A stretch of DNA of 38,362 bases. Origin: Cytophagales bacterium (GTDB lineage: Bacteria > Bacteroidota > Bacteroidia > Cytophagales > Microscillaceae). Below, piece by piece: positions 32,153-38,362 of the stretch. Within the stretch, counting starts at the first letter, position 1; each line of letters starts with the position of its first letter. The notes below the pieces were generated by a model. It was given only the letters and a program-made list of their open reading frames with translations. It did not search any database and had not been told where the DNA came from. A program made the position numbers and the translations under genes. Location of the stretch: NCBI GenBank assembly GCA_013298075.1, contig JAAFJG010000044.1, positions 1 to 38,362 on the forward strand, in the 5' to 3' direction.

Positions 32153-33580
32153 ATGAGCAGAAAAAAAAAAACATTGCCTATTATCGAAAATTTAACCGTT
32201 TTAAGATTGGGAGCAGAAGGAAAAGCAATCACAAAACATAATGAAAAAGTTGTTTTTTTAGAAGGAAATACGGTCGCAGTTGATGATGTGGTTGATGTAC
32301 AAATTATCAGACAAAAAACAGGGTATAGCTATGGAAAAGTAATTAAATATCATCAATTATCCGAAAAAAGAACTACTCCAGTATGTGAACATTTTGGCGT
32401 ATGTGGTGGTTGCAAATGGCAACATTTACCTTATGAAGTACAATTAGAAGCAAAACAACAGCAAGTGATTGATAATTTAACTCGATTAGCAAAAATTGAT
32501 TTGCCTGCGGGTAAACCTATTTTAGCGTCTGAAAAAATATATAACTATAGAAATAAATTAGAATTTACTTTTTCAAATTTTAAATGGCTTGATACAGAAG
32601 CATTTCAAAAACAAAAAGAAGAAGGAGCAGAAAGAGAAGGCGGTTTGGGCTTTCATCTCCCCGGACATTTTGATAAAGTGTTAGAAATAAATCATTGTCA
32701 TTTGCAACAAGACCCATCTAATGCGATTCGTGAGGCTGTCAAAAAATTTACGCGAGAAAAAAAATGGGCTTATTTTAATCTCAAACATAAAAATGGTTTT
32801 CTAAGAAATTTACTCATTCGCAATTCAAATACGAATAATTTGATGGTTGCCTTGATTTTTTTTGAAGATAAAAAAGAAGAAATCACTGAAATTTTATCAT
32901 TCTTGCAACAAAAATTTCCACAAATTACTTCTTTACAATATTTTATCAATCCAAAAAATAATGATAGTTATGCTGATTTAACGCCTGTTTTATTTGCAGG
33001 AAAATCTTATATAGAAGAGAAAATGGATAATTTAATTTTCAGAGTGGGCGCAAAATCTTTTTATCAAACCAATCCCGAACAGGCTTATAATCTCTATAAA
33101 ATTGCGGTTGAAATGGCTGATTTGCAAGGCACTGAAATTGTGTATGACCTTTACACAGGCACAGGAACGATTGCTCAATTTGTTGCCAAAAAATCAAAAA
33201 AAGTAATTGGAATTGAATACATAGAAGAAGCAATTTCTGATGCGAATGCGAATGCAAAACTAAATAATTTACATAATATTGATTTTTTTGCAGGAGACAT
33301 GAAAGATATTTTAAATCAAAATTTTATCTATCAACACGGAAAACCTGATGTAATTATCACCGATCCACCGCGAGCAGGTATGCACGAGGACGTAATTGAG
33401 GTCATTAAAAAAGCATCGCCACAAAAAATTGTCTATGTAAGTTGCAATCCTGCCACGCAAGCCCGAGATATAAGTTTATTGGCTGATATGTATGAATTGA
33501 TTGATTATCAAGCAGTTGATATGTTTCCACAGACTTATCACGTCGAAAATGTGGTTTTATTAGTAAAAAAAATTATCTAA
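32153..33580 (+). CDS. rlmD: 23S rRNA (uracil-C5)-methyltransferase RlmD/RumA type
   Basis: A 475-aa enzyme. An N-terminal TRAM domain (to about residue 70) is followed by a 4Fe-4S site with C78, C84 and C87 in CEHFGVCGGC and a fourth Cys in the INHCHLQ segment. The methyltransferase half has VYDLYTGTGTIAQF (SAM binding), TDPPRAGMHEDV, and YVSCNPATQARD with the catalytic Cys. The family methylates U1939 (and in some phyla also U747) of 23S rRNA. The start ATG 32153 is chosen because the upstream TTG lies in the -7 box. It is 21 nt before the thioesterase gene. Confidence 0.92.
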   Translation: MSRKKKTLPIIENLTVLRLGAEGKAITKHNEKVVFLEGNTVAVDDVVDVQIIRQKTGYSYGKVIKYHQLSEKRTTPVCEHFGVCGGCKWQHLPYEVQLEAKQQQVIDNLTRLAKIDLPAGKPILASEKIYNYRNKLEFTFSNFKWLDTEAFQKQKEEGAEREGGLGFHLPGHFDKVLEINHCHLQQDPSNAIREAVKKFTREKKWAYFNLKHKNGFLRNLLIRNSNTNNLMVALIFFEDKKEEITEILSFLQQKFPQITSLQYFINPKNNDSYADLTPVLFAGKSYIEEKMDNLIFRVGAKSFYQTNPEQAYNLYKIAVEMADLQGTEIVYDLYTGTGTIAQFVAKKSKKVIGIEYIEEAISDANANAKLNNLHNIDFFAGDMKDILNQNFIYQHGKPDVIITDPPRAGMHEDVIEVIKKASPQKIVYVSCNPATQARDISLLADMYELIDYQAVDMFPQTYHVENVVLLVKKII

Positions 33581-33601
33581 AATTATTAAAAATAAAAAAG
33601 T

Positions 33602-34024
33602 ATGGCAATCTGGAGTACAGAAATTGATCTTGAAAGATTAAATAAACTTTCGAAGGGTTCGATGGGTGGATTTTTAAACATAGAAATCACTGAAATTGGA
33701 GAAGATTTTATGGTCGGAAAAATGCCCGTAGATGAAAGAACAAAACAACCTTTTGGCGTTTTGCATGGGGGGGCTTCTGTGGTTTTGGCAGAAAGTATTG
33801 GAAGTGTTGCCTCTAATTGTATTGTTGATGTAACAAAATTTAGATGTTTTGGTTTAGAAATAAATTCTAATCATCTTAGACCTGTTTCGGGTGGTTTTGT
33901 GTATGCGAAAGCAACACCTTTGCATATTGGCAAAACTACACACGTTTGGGACATCAAAATCACCAATGAAGAAGGGAAATTAGTCAATGTAAGTCGATTG
34001 ACAATGGCAATCGTTCCTTATTAG
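33602..34024 (+). CDS. Hotdog-fold thioesterase, PaaI/MenI-like
   Basis: A 140-aa hotdog protein. FGVLHGGASVVLAESIGS contains the HGG turn and the Glu of the helix that act in PaaI/YdiI thioesterases, and GLEINSNHLRPV with FVYAKATPLHIGKTTHVWDI follows. YdiI/MenI cleaves 1,4-dihydroxy-2-naphthoyl-CoA in menaquinone synthesis; that role is plausible in a menaquinone-using Bacteroidota but not shown by context. It is read after rlmD, and an intrinsic terminator follows 6 nt after its stop. Confidence 0.86.
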   Translation: MAIWSTEIDLERLNKLSKGSMGGFLNIEITEIGEDFMVGKMPVDERTKQPFGVLHGGASVVLAESIGSVASNCIVDVTKFRCFGLEINSNHLRPVSGGFVYAKATPLHIGKTTHVWDIKITNEEGKLVNVSRLTMAIVPY

Positions 34025-34030
34025 TATCAC

Positions 34031-34061
34031 AAGGCAATCTCAAAAATTGCCTTTATTTTTT
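34031..34061 (+). terminator. Intrinsic terminator after the thioesterase gene
   Basis: AAGGCAAT (34031-34038) and ATTGCCTT (34046-34053) form a perfect 8-bp stem with a 7-nt loop, followed by a T-rich run. It ends rlmD-thioesterase transcription. Confidence 0.88.
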
Positions 34062-34068
34062 TATTTTT

Positions 34069-35289
34069 GTGAATTTTATTTTACTACAATTAGCGTTTCG
34101 CAACCTATTTTATTACCCAAAAAACACACTAATATTGTTATTTTCGGTGATTTTTGGTGTTTCTTTGGGTTTGTTGGGCGTTGGAATTATCAATGGTTTG
34201 GTGGTGCAGAGGCAAATAGAAAAAATGGACACAAGTTTGCCGCATCTCAAAATCACGCACCCCAATTATCAAAGTGATAAGCAAGCAAATTTTTATATTT
34301 CGAATACAGAATATATTATTTCAAAAATTTTCAAAGAAAATAAAAACGAAATTGAAGCCATTACCAAACGAATTAATATCAGAGGAATGATTCTGCACGC
34401 AAAACAAAATTTTCCTGCGGATATATATGGTGTGGATATTATCAACGAAAAAAAAGTTTTAAAACTTTCAAAATATATCCAAAAAGGAAATTATTTATCC
34501 CAAAAAACATCGCCAACCATTATCGTTGGACAAATAGTAGCCCAAAAATTACAAAAAAAAATCAACGATACTTTACAAATTCAGTGTGTCAATATAGAAA
34601 ATAAAAGCGTTTTGTTTACTTGTAAAATTGTAGGAATTTATCATATTGGACAAGAACAATTTTCAAAAACACATCTATTTATGCCTTTTGATTTTTTAGA
34701 AAAACATATTTTTTTGAAAGAAAATCAAGATTTTTCTCATCAAATTTCTATCAAATTAAAAGAAAAAAAAGAAGCAAATTATATCAAAAAAAGGATAAAA
34801 AAATCATTTGAAAACCAAAAAATAGATTTACAAATTAGCACTTGGATAGAAAATGCGCCCGACTTAGCTTATTGGTCTTTGATTTTAGACGTTTTTTTCT
34901 TTACTTTTTTAGGATTGATATTTTTTGCTTTGGGCATTACGTTATTTAATTTGATGGCGATGTCAGTTTGGAGCAGAAAAGAAGAATTATATCGATTGTA
35001 TGTGTTAGGAATCCCGAAAAAAAAAGTACAATTATTGATTATATTCGAAACAATTTTATTATTAATTGTTGCTTTGCCTTTGTGTTTTTTGATTTGCTAT
35101 AGTACTATTTTTTATTTTCAAATGTATGGATTAGACTTAAATTTCTGGAATCAGGCTTTATCTGTGTGGGGATATAATTCAAAAATATATCTATTTTTAT
35201 CATTACAATATTACTTTTATACGCTTTTTTTGGCATTTTTTACGTCTTTATTGGCTGGTTTTTTAGTAAGTAGAAATGTTTTTAAATGA
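34069..35289 (+). CDS. ABC-transporter permease, FtsX/MacB/LolCE-like
   Basis: A 406-aa membrane protein. One membrane helix near residues 17-40 (LILLFSVIFGVSLGLLGVG), a periplasmic MacB-core-like domain from about 45 to 270, and three helices at about 275-300, 320-345 and 375-400 give the FtsX-type fold; QLAFRNLFYYPKNT is the cytosolic start typical of the family. An ATPase gene is not adjacent. The only start that keeps this N-terminus is the GTG at 34069, just 7 nt after the upstream terminator, and that GTG overlaps a TATTTTTG box. How it is transcribed is therefore unclear. Confidence 0.76.
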   Translation: MNFILLQLAFRNLFYYPKNTLILLFSVIFGVSLGLLGVGIINGLVVQRQIEKMDTSLPHLKITHPNYQSDKQANFYISNTEYIISKIFKENKNEIEAITKRINIRGMILHAKQNFPADIYGVDIINEKKVLKLSKYIQKGNYLSQKTSPTIIVGQIVAQKLQKKINDTLQIQCVNIENKSVLFTCKIVGIYHIGQEQFSKTHLFMPFDFLEKHIFLKENQDFSHQISIKLKEKKEANYIKKRIKKSFENQKIDLQISTWIENAPDLAYWSLILDVFFFTFLGLIFFALGITLFNLMAMSVWSRKEELYRLYVLGIPKKKVQLLIIFETILLLIVALPLCFLICYSTIFYFQMYGLDLNFWNQALSVWGYNSKIYLFLSLQYYFYTLFLAFFTSLLAGFLVSRNVFK

Positions 35290-35294
35290 TTTTT

Positions 35295-35319
35295 TTGTCA
35301 AGACTTTCGTGATTGACAA
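35295..35319 (+). repeat. Short inverted repeat after the permease gene
   Basis: TTGTCAA and TTGACAA are inverted partners with an 11-nt spacer, right after a T-run that follows the permease stop. It could help stop transcription from the other side, or be part of a dispersed repeat. The evidence is weak. Confidence 0.4.
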
Positions 35320-35360
35320 GATTGATTTATTTGATTTTAAATGTATAAAAAAGGAATTAA

Positions 35361-35395
35361 AATCCGCCTAAATCTGTGTTATCCGCGTGCCAAAA
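35361..35395 (+). repeat. Dispersed repeat, copy 1 (AATCCGC...TGTTATCCGCGTGC type)
   Basis: This stretch contains AATCCGCCTAAATCTGTG followed by TTATCCGCGTGCCAAAA. A close relative occurs at 36817-36860. The high C+G for this genome and the position in non-coding DNA mark it as a short dispersed intergenic repeat, of a kind I know from other Bacteroidota. Confidence 0.65.
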
Positions 35396-35517
35396 AACCC
35401 TCAATTTATCATAAAATATTTCTATGTTTTTATCTTGAACGATTACTTAAAAGATTACAAAATCAATTATTTTTTAGAATATTTTTTTAATTTCATTATA
35501 ATTTAATTTTTTATTTT

Positions 35518-35525
35518 TATCTTTG
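35518..35525 (+). promoter_or_regulatory. -7 element TATCTTTG for the Ezrin-like gene
   Basis: TATCTTTG lies 33 nt before the ATG at 35559. Its last three bases are an in-frame TTG that would otherwise be taken as a start. No TTG at the ideal -33 distance. Confidence 0.55.
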
Positions 35526-35558
35526 CAAAAAATAAATTTTCACTTTATCACTATTTAT

Positions 35559-36149
35559 ATGCGTTTAAAATATAGTTTGTTTATTATTTTTTCATGGTTG
35601 ATGATAAATAATATATTGGCACAAAAACTTTCAAAAGAAGAAAAAAAAGTACTTCAAAAAGAATTAAAAGCACTCCAAAAAGACCCTGCAAAATACAAAG
35701 CATTGAAAGATGCTGTGGAAGAAAGAAAGGCAAATGCGAACAAATTAGATGGACAAATGACCGAAATTACTACTTCTATCACCGAAGTTCAAGCTCAAAT
35801 TGTTGAAAAGGATAAACGAATTAAAGAATTAGGCGATGAATTTGCACGCATTCAAACTGAAAATAAAGATACTCAAAAAGTAGTTAAAAAAGAAAGTAAT
35901 GCCGAAGGAGTAGTCTATAAAGTACAAGTTCCTATCGATGAATCTTCTTTGTATGAAGAAATGAGCGAAATTGATGGCAAAAAACGTCCAGTATTTTCAG
36001 GCGACCAAGATGAAGACGGAAAGAAAAAATATACTTTTGGGTATTTTAAAGAGAAAAAAGATGCAGAAACTTTTAAATCATATTTACAAATATTGCGCAT
36101 CAAAGACGCAAAAGTTGAAATGTATAAAGATGGCGTAAAAGCAAAATAA
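35559..36149 (+). CDS. Exported coiled-coil protein, Ezrin-like with SPOR-like end
   Basis: A 196-aa protein with a signal peptide of about 22 residues ending NNILAQ, then a Lys/Glu-rich coiled coil at about 25-115 (KKVLQKELKALQKDP, ITTSITEVQAQIVEKDKRI), then a compact C-terminal domain with VVYKVQVPID, YTFGYFKEKKDAETFKSYL and IKDAKVEMY. The latter has the strand-helix-strand pattern of SPOR-type domains, in which case it may bind peptidoglycan. Similar Bacteroidota proteins are labelled Ezrin/radixin/moesin family because of the coiled coil. The ATG at 35559 is chosen because it opens a proper signal peptide. Confidence 0.68.
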   Translation: MRLKYSLFIIFSWLMINNILAQKLSKEEKKVLQKELKALQKDPAKYKALKDAVEERKANANKLDGQMTEITTSITEVQAQIVEKDKRIKELGDEFARIQTENKDTQKVVKKESNAEGVVYKVQVPIDESSLYEEMSEIDGKKRPVFSGDQDEDGKKKYTFGYFKEKKDAETFKSYLQILRIKDAKVEMYKDGVKAK

Positions 36150-36201
36150 TTGACAGCATTTTGTTTAAAAAAAATGGTTGTCTGATAATTTTTGTGAACT
36201 T

Positions 36202-36232
36202 TTGATAAATTATGAAAAAAAGCCTATCTTTG
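36202..36232 (+). promoter_or_regulatory. Intact promoter in front of a broken transposase
   Basis: TTG at 36202-36204 and TATCTTTG at 36225-36232 have the 20-nt gap of the other promoters. The ATG of the transposase remnant is only 4 nt after the box, so any transcript would be nearly leaderless. Confidence 0.5.
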
Positions 36233-36236
36233 TGTA

Positions 36237-36752
36237 TGGAAAATTTGTTACTTTATGAGGTATTACTGAACTTGCATTTTTTGAAAATTCAGTCGGTTAT
36301 TTTAGAAGAAAGAGAAATATTGGTGTAATGTAATCTAAATAATTCATCTGAGAAATGTCCAACTTGTAAGAATGATTGTTCTGTTGTCAATCAATCTTAT
36401 GAGCGTACTTTACGGGACTTAAATATTTCTCTTAGGGAAGTTATTTACATTTAAAATACGCCAATTTTATTGTAAAAATTACCATAAATATTTTGTTGAA
36501 TCTCTTCCTTTTGCAGATGCTAATAAATCGCATACACATAGACAAGCCGATTTTATGTTTTTAGTAGGTAGCAAACAAAGTTATGCCCAAGCTGCTATTA
36601 TTTTGAATACAAATCCTAAAAATGTGGAGCGCAATATCCTAAAAATGTGCGAGAAAAAATCCGATGTTTCGTTGCGTTATGCAAAAGTGAAACGTTTAGG
36701 GATCGATCAAAAAGTCATTGAAAAGGTAAAAAAAATTATATTTGCCTATTAG
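36237..36752 (+). pseudogene. Broken ISL3-type transposase, N-terminal part
   Basis: Read across frames, this gives MENLLLYEVLLNL, then CPTCKNDC, then RTLRDLNIS, then RQFYCKNYHKYF and THRQADFMFLVGSKQSYAQA. The order of a zinc-finger-like CPTC, R-LRDL and a second Cys/His segment before an HTH is that of ISL3-family transposases. An in-frame TAA near 36327 and a frameshift near 36450 break it, and the DDE catalytic part is missing altogether. Clear inverted repeats of an IS were not found, so only a remnant is left. Confidence 0.72.
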
Positions 36753-36816
36753 AGTTTTTTAAATGGTAGCCAAAAATTGACAAAAATCATTAAAAATTCG
36801 AGCAAAAACAAAAAAA

Positions 36817-36860
36817 ATCCGTATTAATCCGCTAAATCCGTGTTATCTGTGTGCTAAAAT
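36817..36860 (+). repeat. Dispersed repeat, copy 2
   Basis: It contains AATCCGCTAAATCCGTG followed by TTATCTGTGTGCTAAAA, matching the 35361-35395 copy with a few changes, and is preceded by an extra ATCCGTATT, which suggests a partial tandem unit. Confidence 0.65.
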
Positions 36861-37154
36861 TTCTATCATTTAAAAAATACTATTAAAAAATATACTTTTA
36901 TTTCGCCCAATTACTTATAAGTTTAAATTGATACAAAAATGCTGTAAAAATTATTACTATTTACTCCTACAATTAGCTATCATTATTCAAAAAAACTATA
37001 ATTCTTTGCATTGATAACGTTATTTACTCAAAAAAGTTTTATTTCTATGTTTATTTTTCAAGATAATAAAAGACAAAATCTCGAGTAATTTAGCAAAAAT
37101 GTTATTTTTTTTAAAAGATATACAAAAATATATGGTTTTCTCATTTTTTATTTA

Positions 37155-37162
37155 TAACTTTG
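37155..37162 (+). promoter_or_regulatory. -7 element TAACTTTG for the secreted nuclease gene
   Basis: TAACTTTG lies 37 nt before the ATG and matches the consensus; the -33 region is degenerate. Confidence 0.55.
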
Positions 37163-37199
37163 TTTCATTGTTTTAAATCATCTTAAAAATTCAAAAAAT

Positions 37200-38129
37200 A
37201 TGAAACTATACCTTTTTTTATTTGTATTTTTTTTGCAAATATCTGTGAATATATTTGCACAAAATCCACCACGCCGTCCTAATCCTCCTAAATCTCCCAA
37301 AGAAGAGATAAAAAAAGAAATTATCAATGAGGAAAAAGACGAGGACGTTTTTGAAGAGCCAGAAAAAAATGATGCTGCACTCAATTTGCAAGCAAAAGCA
37401 AGACCGAAAAAACAAACCGAAGGCAATAAACGTAATCTTGAAGACGATGAATTGTGGGGACTTCCTGCCCATAAAAAAAATGATGAAGCAATTATTCAAC
37501 ATAAATATTATACGTTAAGATATAGAGAAGACCACGAACAAGCAGAATGGGTAGCCTATAAATTGACCGCAGATGAAACCGAAGGAGATAGTGAAAGAGA
37601 TAAATTTATGGAGGATAAAATGGTCAAAACCAAATCGGCAAAACCTACTGATTATACTAAATCGGGCTATGATAGAGGGCATTTAGCACCTGCAGCTGAT
37701 TTTAATTTTTCGCAAGAGGCAAAAAGTGAAAGTTTTTATATGAGCAATATGTCCCCACAAGCACCACAATTTAATCGTGGTATTTGGAAACATTTAGAAA
37801 CAAGAGTGCGTTATTGGGTACAAAATAAAGAAAATTTATATATCGTAACAGGTCCTATTCTAAAAAAAGGATTAGATAAAATTGGTACAAAAACTCAAAT
37901 TTCTGTTCCTGAATATTTCTATAAAATTTTATTGGAAAGAAGAAAAAATGGAACGTATAGTGCCATTGCTTTTAAAATGAAAAACGAAGGTTCTAAAAAA
38001 GTTTTAGCAGAATTTGTGGTATCGATTGACTCTTTGGAAGAAGAAACAGGTATTGATTTTTTTCCTAATCTGCCTGATAATATCGAAAAATCTTTAGAAA
38101 AAATAATTTCTACAAAAAGTTGGTTTTAA
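37200..38129 (+). CDS. Secreted DNA/RNA non-specific endonuclease (NucA family)
   Basis: A 309-aa protein with signal peptide MKLYLFLFVFFLQISVNIFAQ described as residues 1-21, a Pro/Lys/Glu-rich linker to about 90, then the nuclease domain. SGYDRGHLAPAADF carries the beta-beta-alpha-metal active site with the catalytic His H161, and MSNMSPQAPQFNRGIWKHLE carries the metal-binding Asn near 194. YYTLRYREDHEQAEWVAY opens the domain as in NucA relatives. It likely degrades nucleic acids in the periplasm or outside the cell. No inhibitor gene adjoins. It is the last complete gene of the window. Confidence 0.92.
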   Translation: MKLYLFLFVFFLQISVNIFAQNPPRRPNPPKSPKEEIKKEIINEEKDEDVFEEPEKNDAALNLQAKARPKKQTEGNKRNLEDDELWGLPAHKKNDEAIIQHKYYTLRYREDHEQAEWVAYKLTADETEGDSERDKFMEDKMVKTKSAKPTDYTKSGYDRGHLAPAADFNFSQEAKSESFYMSNMSPQAPQFNRGIWKHLETRVRYWVQNKENLYIVTGPILKKGLDKIGTKTQISVPEYFYKILLERRKNGTYSAIAFKMKNEGSKKVLAEFVVSIDSLEEETGIDFFPNLPDNIEKSLEKIISTKSWF

Positions 38130-38183
38130 AAAATATTAAAATATTTTTTTAGGGACTAAATAAAAAATAATATACCTAAAAAA

Positions 38184-38216
38184 ACTCCCTCACCTTCGGG
38201 GAGGGCTGGGGTCAGT
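38184..38216 (+). repeat. GC-rich palindromic intergenic repeat (CTCCCTCACC...GGGAGGGCTGGGG)
   Basis: CTCCC and GGGAG pair around CTTCG, and GGCTGGGGTCAG follows. Its composition is very unlike the AT-rich surroundings. Repeats with nearly this wording occur between genes in many Bacteroidota; a second copy is not in the window. It may also act as a terminator after the endonuclease gene. Confidence 0.6.
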
Positions 38217-38362
38217 GTTGTTAAATTCTTTTCTTTTTAACAAGTAAAATAGAAATTAACTTGTATAATATTCTGTAAAAAATCTATAATTTTTTGAAAA
38301 TCTTATAGATTTGGCAAATTATATTTTGATTTGTAAAATAATTTACCTGACAAATATTAGAA

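Larger units (their letters stand above)
36753..37199 (+). other. Gene-free spacer with repeat and promoter
   Basis: 447 nt between the transposase remnant and the nuclease gene. It holds the dispersed repeat at 36817-36860 and the -7 element at 37155-37162. The rest is AT-rich without structure that I can support; part may be leftover IS DNA. Confidence 0.5.

Noticed and set aside
34047-34277. Alternative frame over the permease start
   Set aside because: It lacks any family features, whereas the 34069 frame has the FtsX-type helices and continues for 406 codons.

Overview
The window is very AT-rich and reads as a chromosome segment of a Bacteroidota bacterium, most likely of the Cytophaga group. 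Supporting signs are several -7 boxes of the form TAnnTTTG (three with a TTG exactly 20 nt upstream), A-rich rather than Shine-Dalgarno leaders, a CarB of 959 residues without the usual C-terminal regulatory domain, a TPR/PD40/OmpA lipoprotein-like protein resembling PorE, and an Ezrin-like coiled-coil protein. No rRNA, tRNA or CRISPR array was seen.

Region 1 (1-11.2 kb) is a surface-polysaccharide locus. After the 3' part of a Uma2-type nuclease gene, a promoter at 721-751 starts a tight operon for diacetamido-sugar synthesis. It holds two parallel sets of aminotransferase (WbpE type), oxidoreductase (WbpB/WlbA type) and hexapeptide acetyltransferase (WbpD type). The first set is split by a three-gene insert: a 72-aa antitoxin-like protein, a zeta-type kinase with a GTG start, and a PD-(D/E)XK-like protein. 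Two glycosyltransferases (GT4-like and GT8) and an HTTM-type membrane protein follow.

Region 2 (11.3-17.0 kb) is the most unusual part. After a small unknown gene and tatA comes an Rpn-family PD-(D/E)XK nuclease gene. It is followed by four tandem, separately started copies of only its C-terminal tail (59-75 aa). The copies begin exactly where the parent gene has an internal ATG. This looks like an expanded version of the intragenic Rpn antitoxin arrangement known from E. coli. Directly downstream is a four-copy tandem array of another PD-(D/E)XK-like family; copy 1 is a pseudogene almost identical to copy 4, and a 172-bp MITE-like element sits exactly at the stop codon of copy 2.

Region 3 (17.0-38.4 kb) is mostly ordinary chromosome: a membrane Fe-S oxidoreductase subunit, a TIGR04222-like membrane protein with a Gly/Cys tail, two FAD proteins, a PorE-like OmpA protein, a radical SAM/SPASM protein, a tandem pair of unknown paralogs, carB, rlmD, a hotdog thioesterase, an ABC-type permease, the Ezrin-like protein and a secreted DNA/RNA non-specific endonuclease. 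Mobile debris includes a 233-bp MITE-like element (31688-31920), a broken ISL3-type transposase (36237-36752) and short dispersed repeats. All assignments come from reading the sequence; no database search was run.
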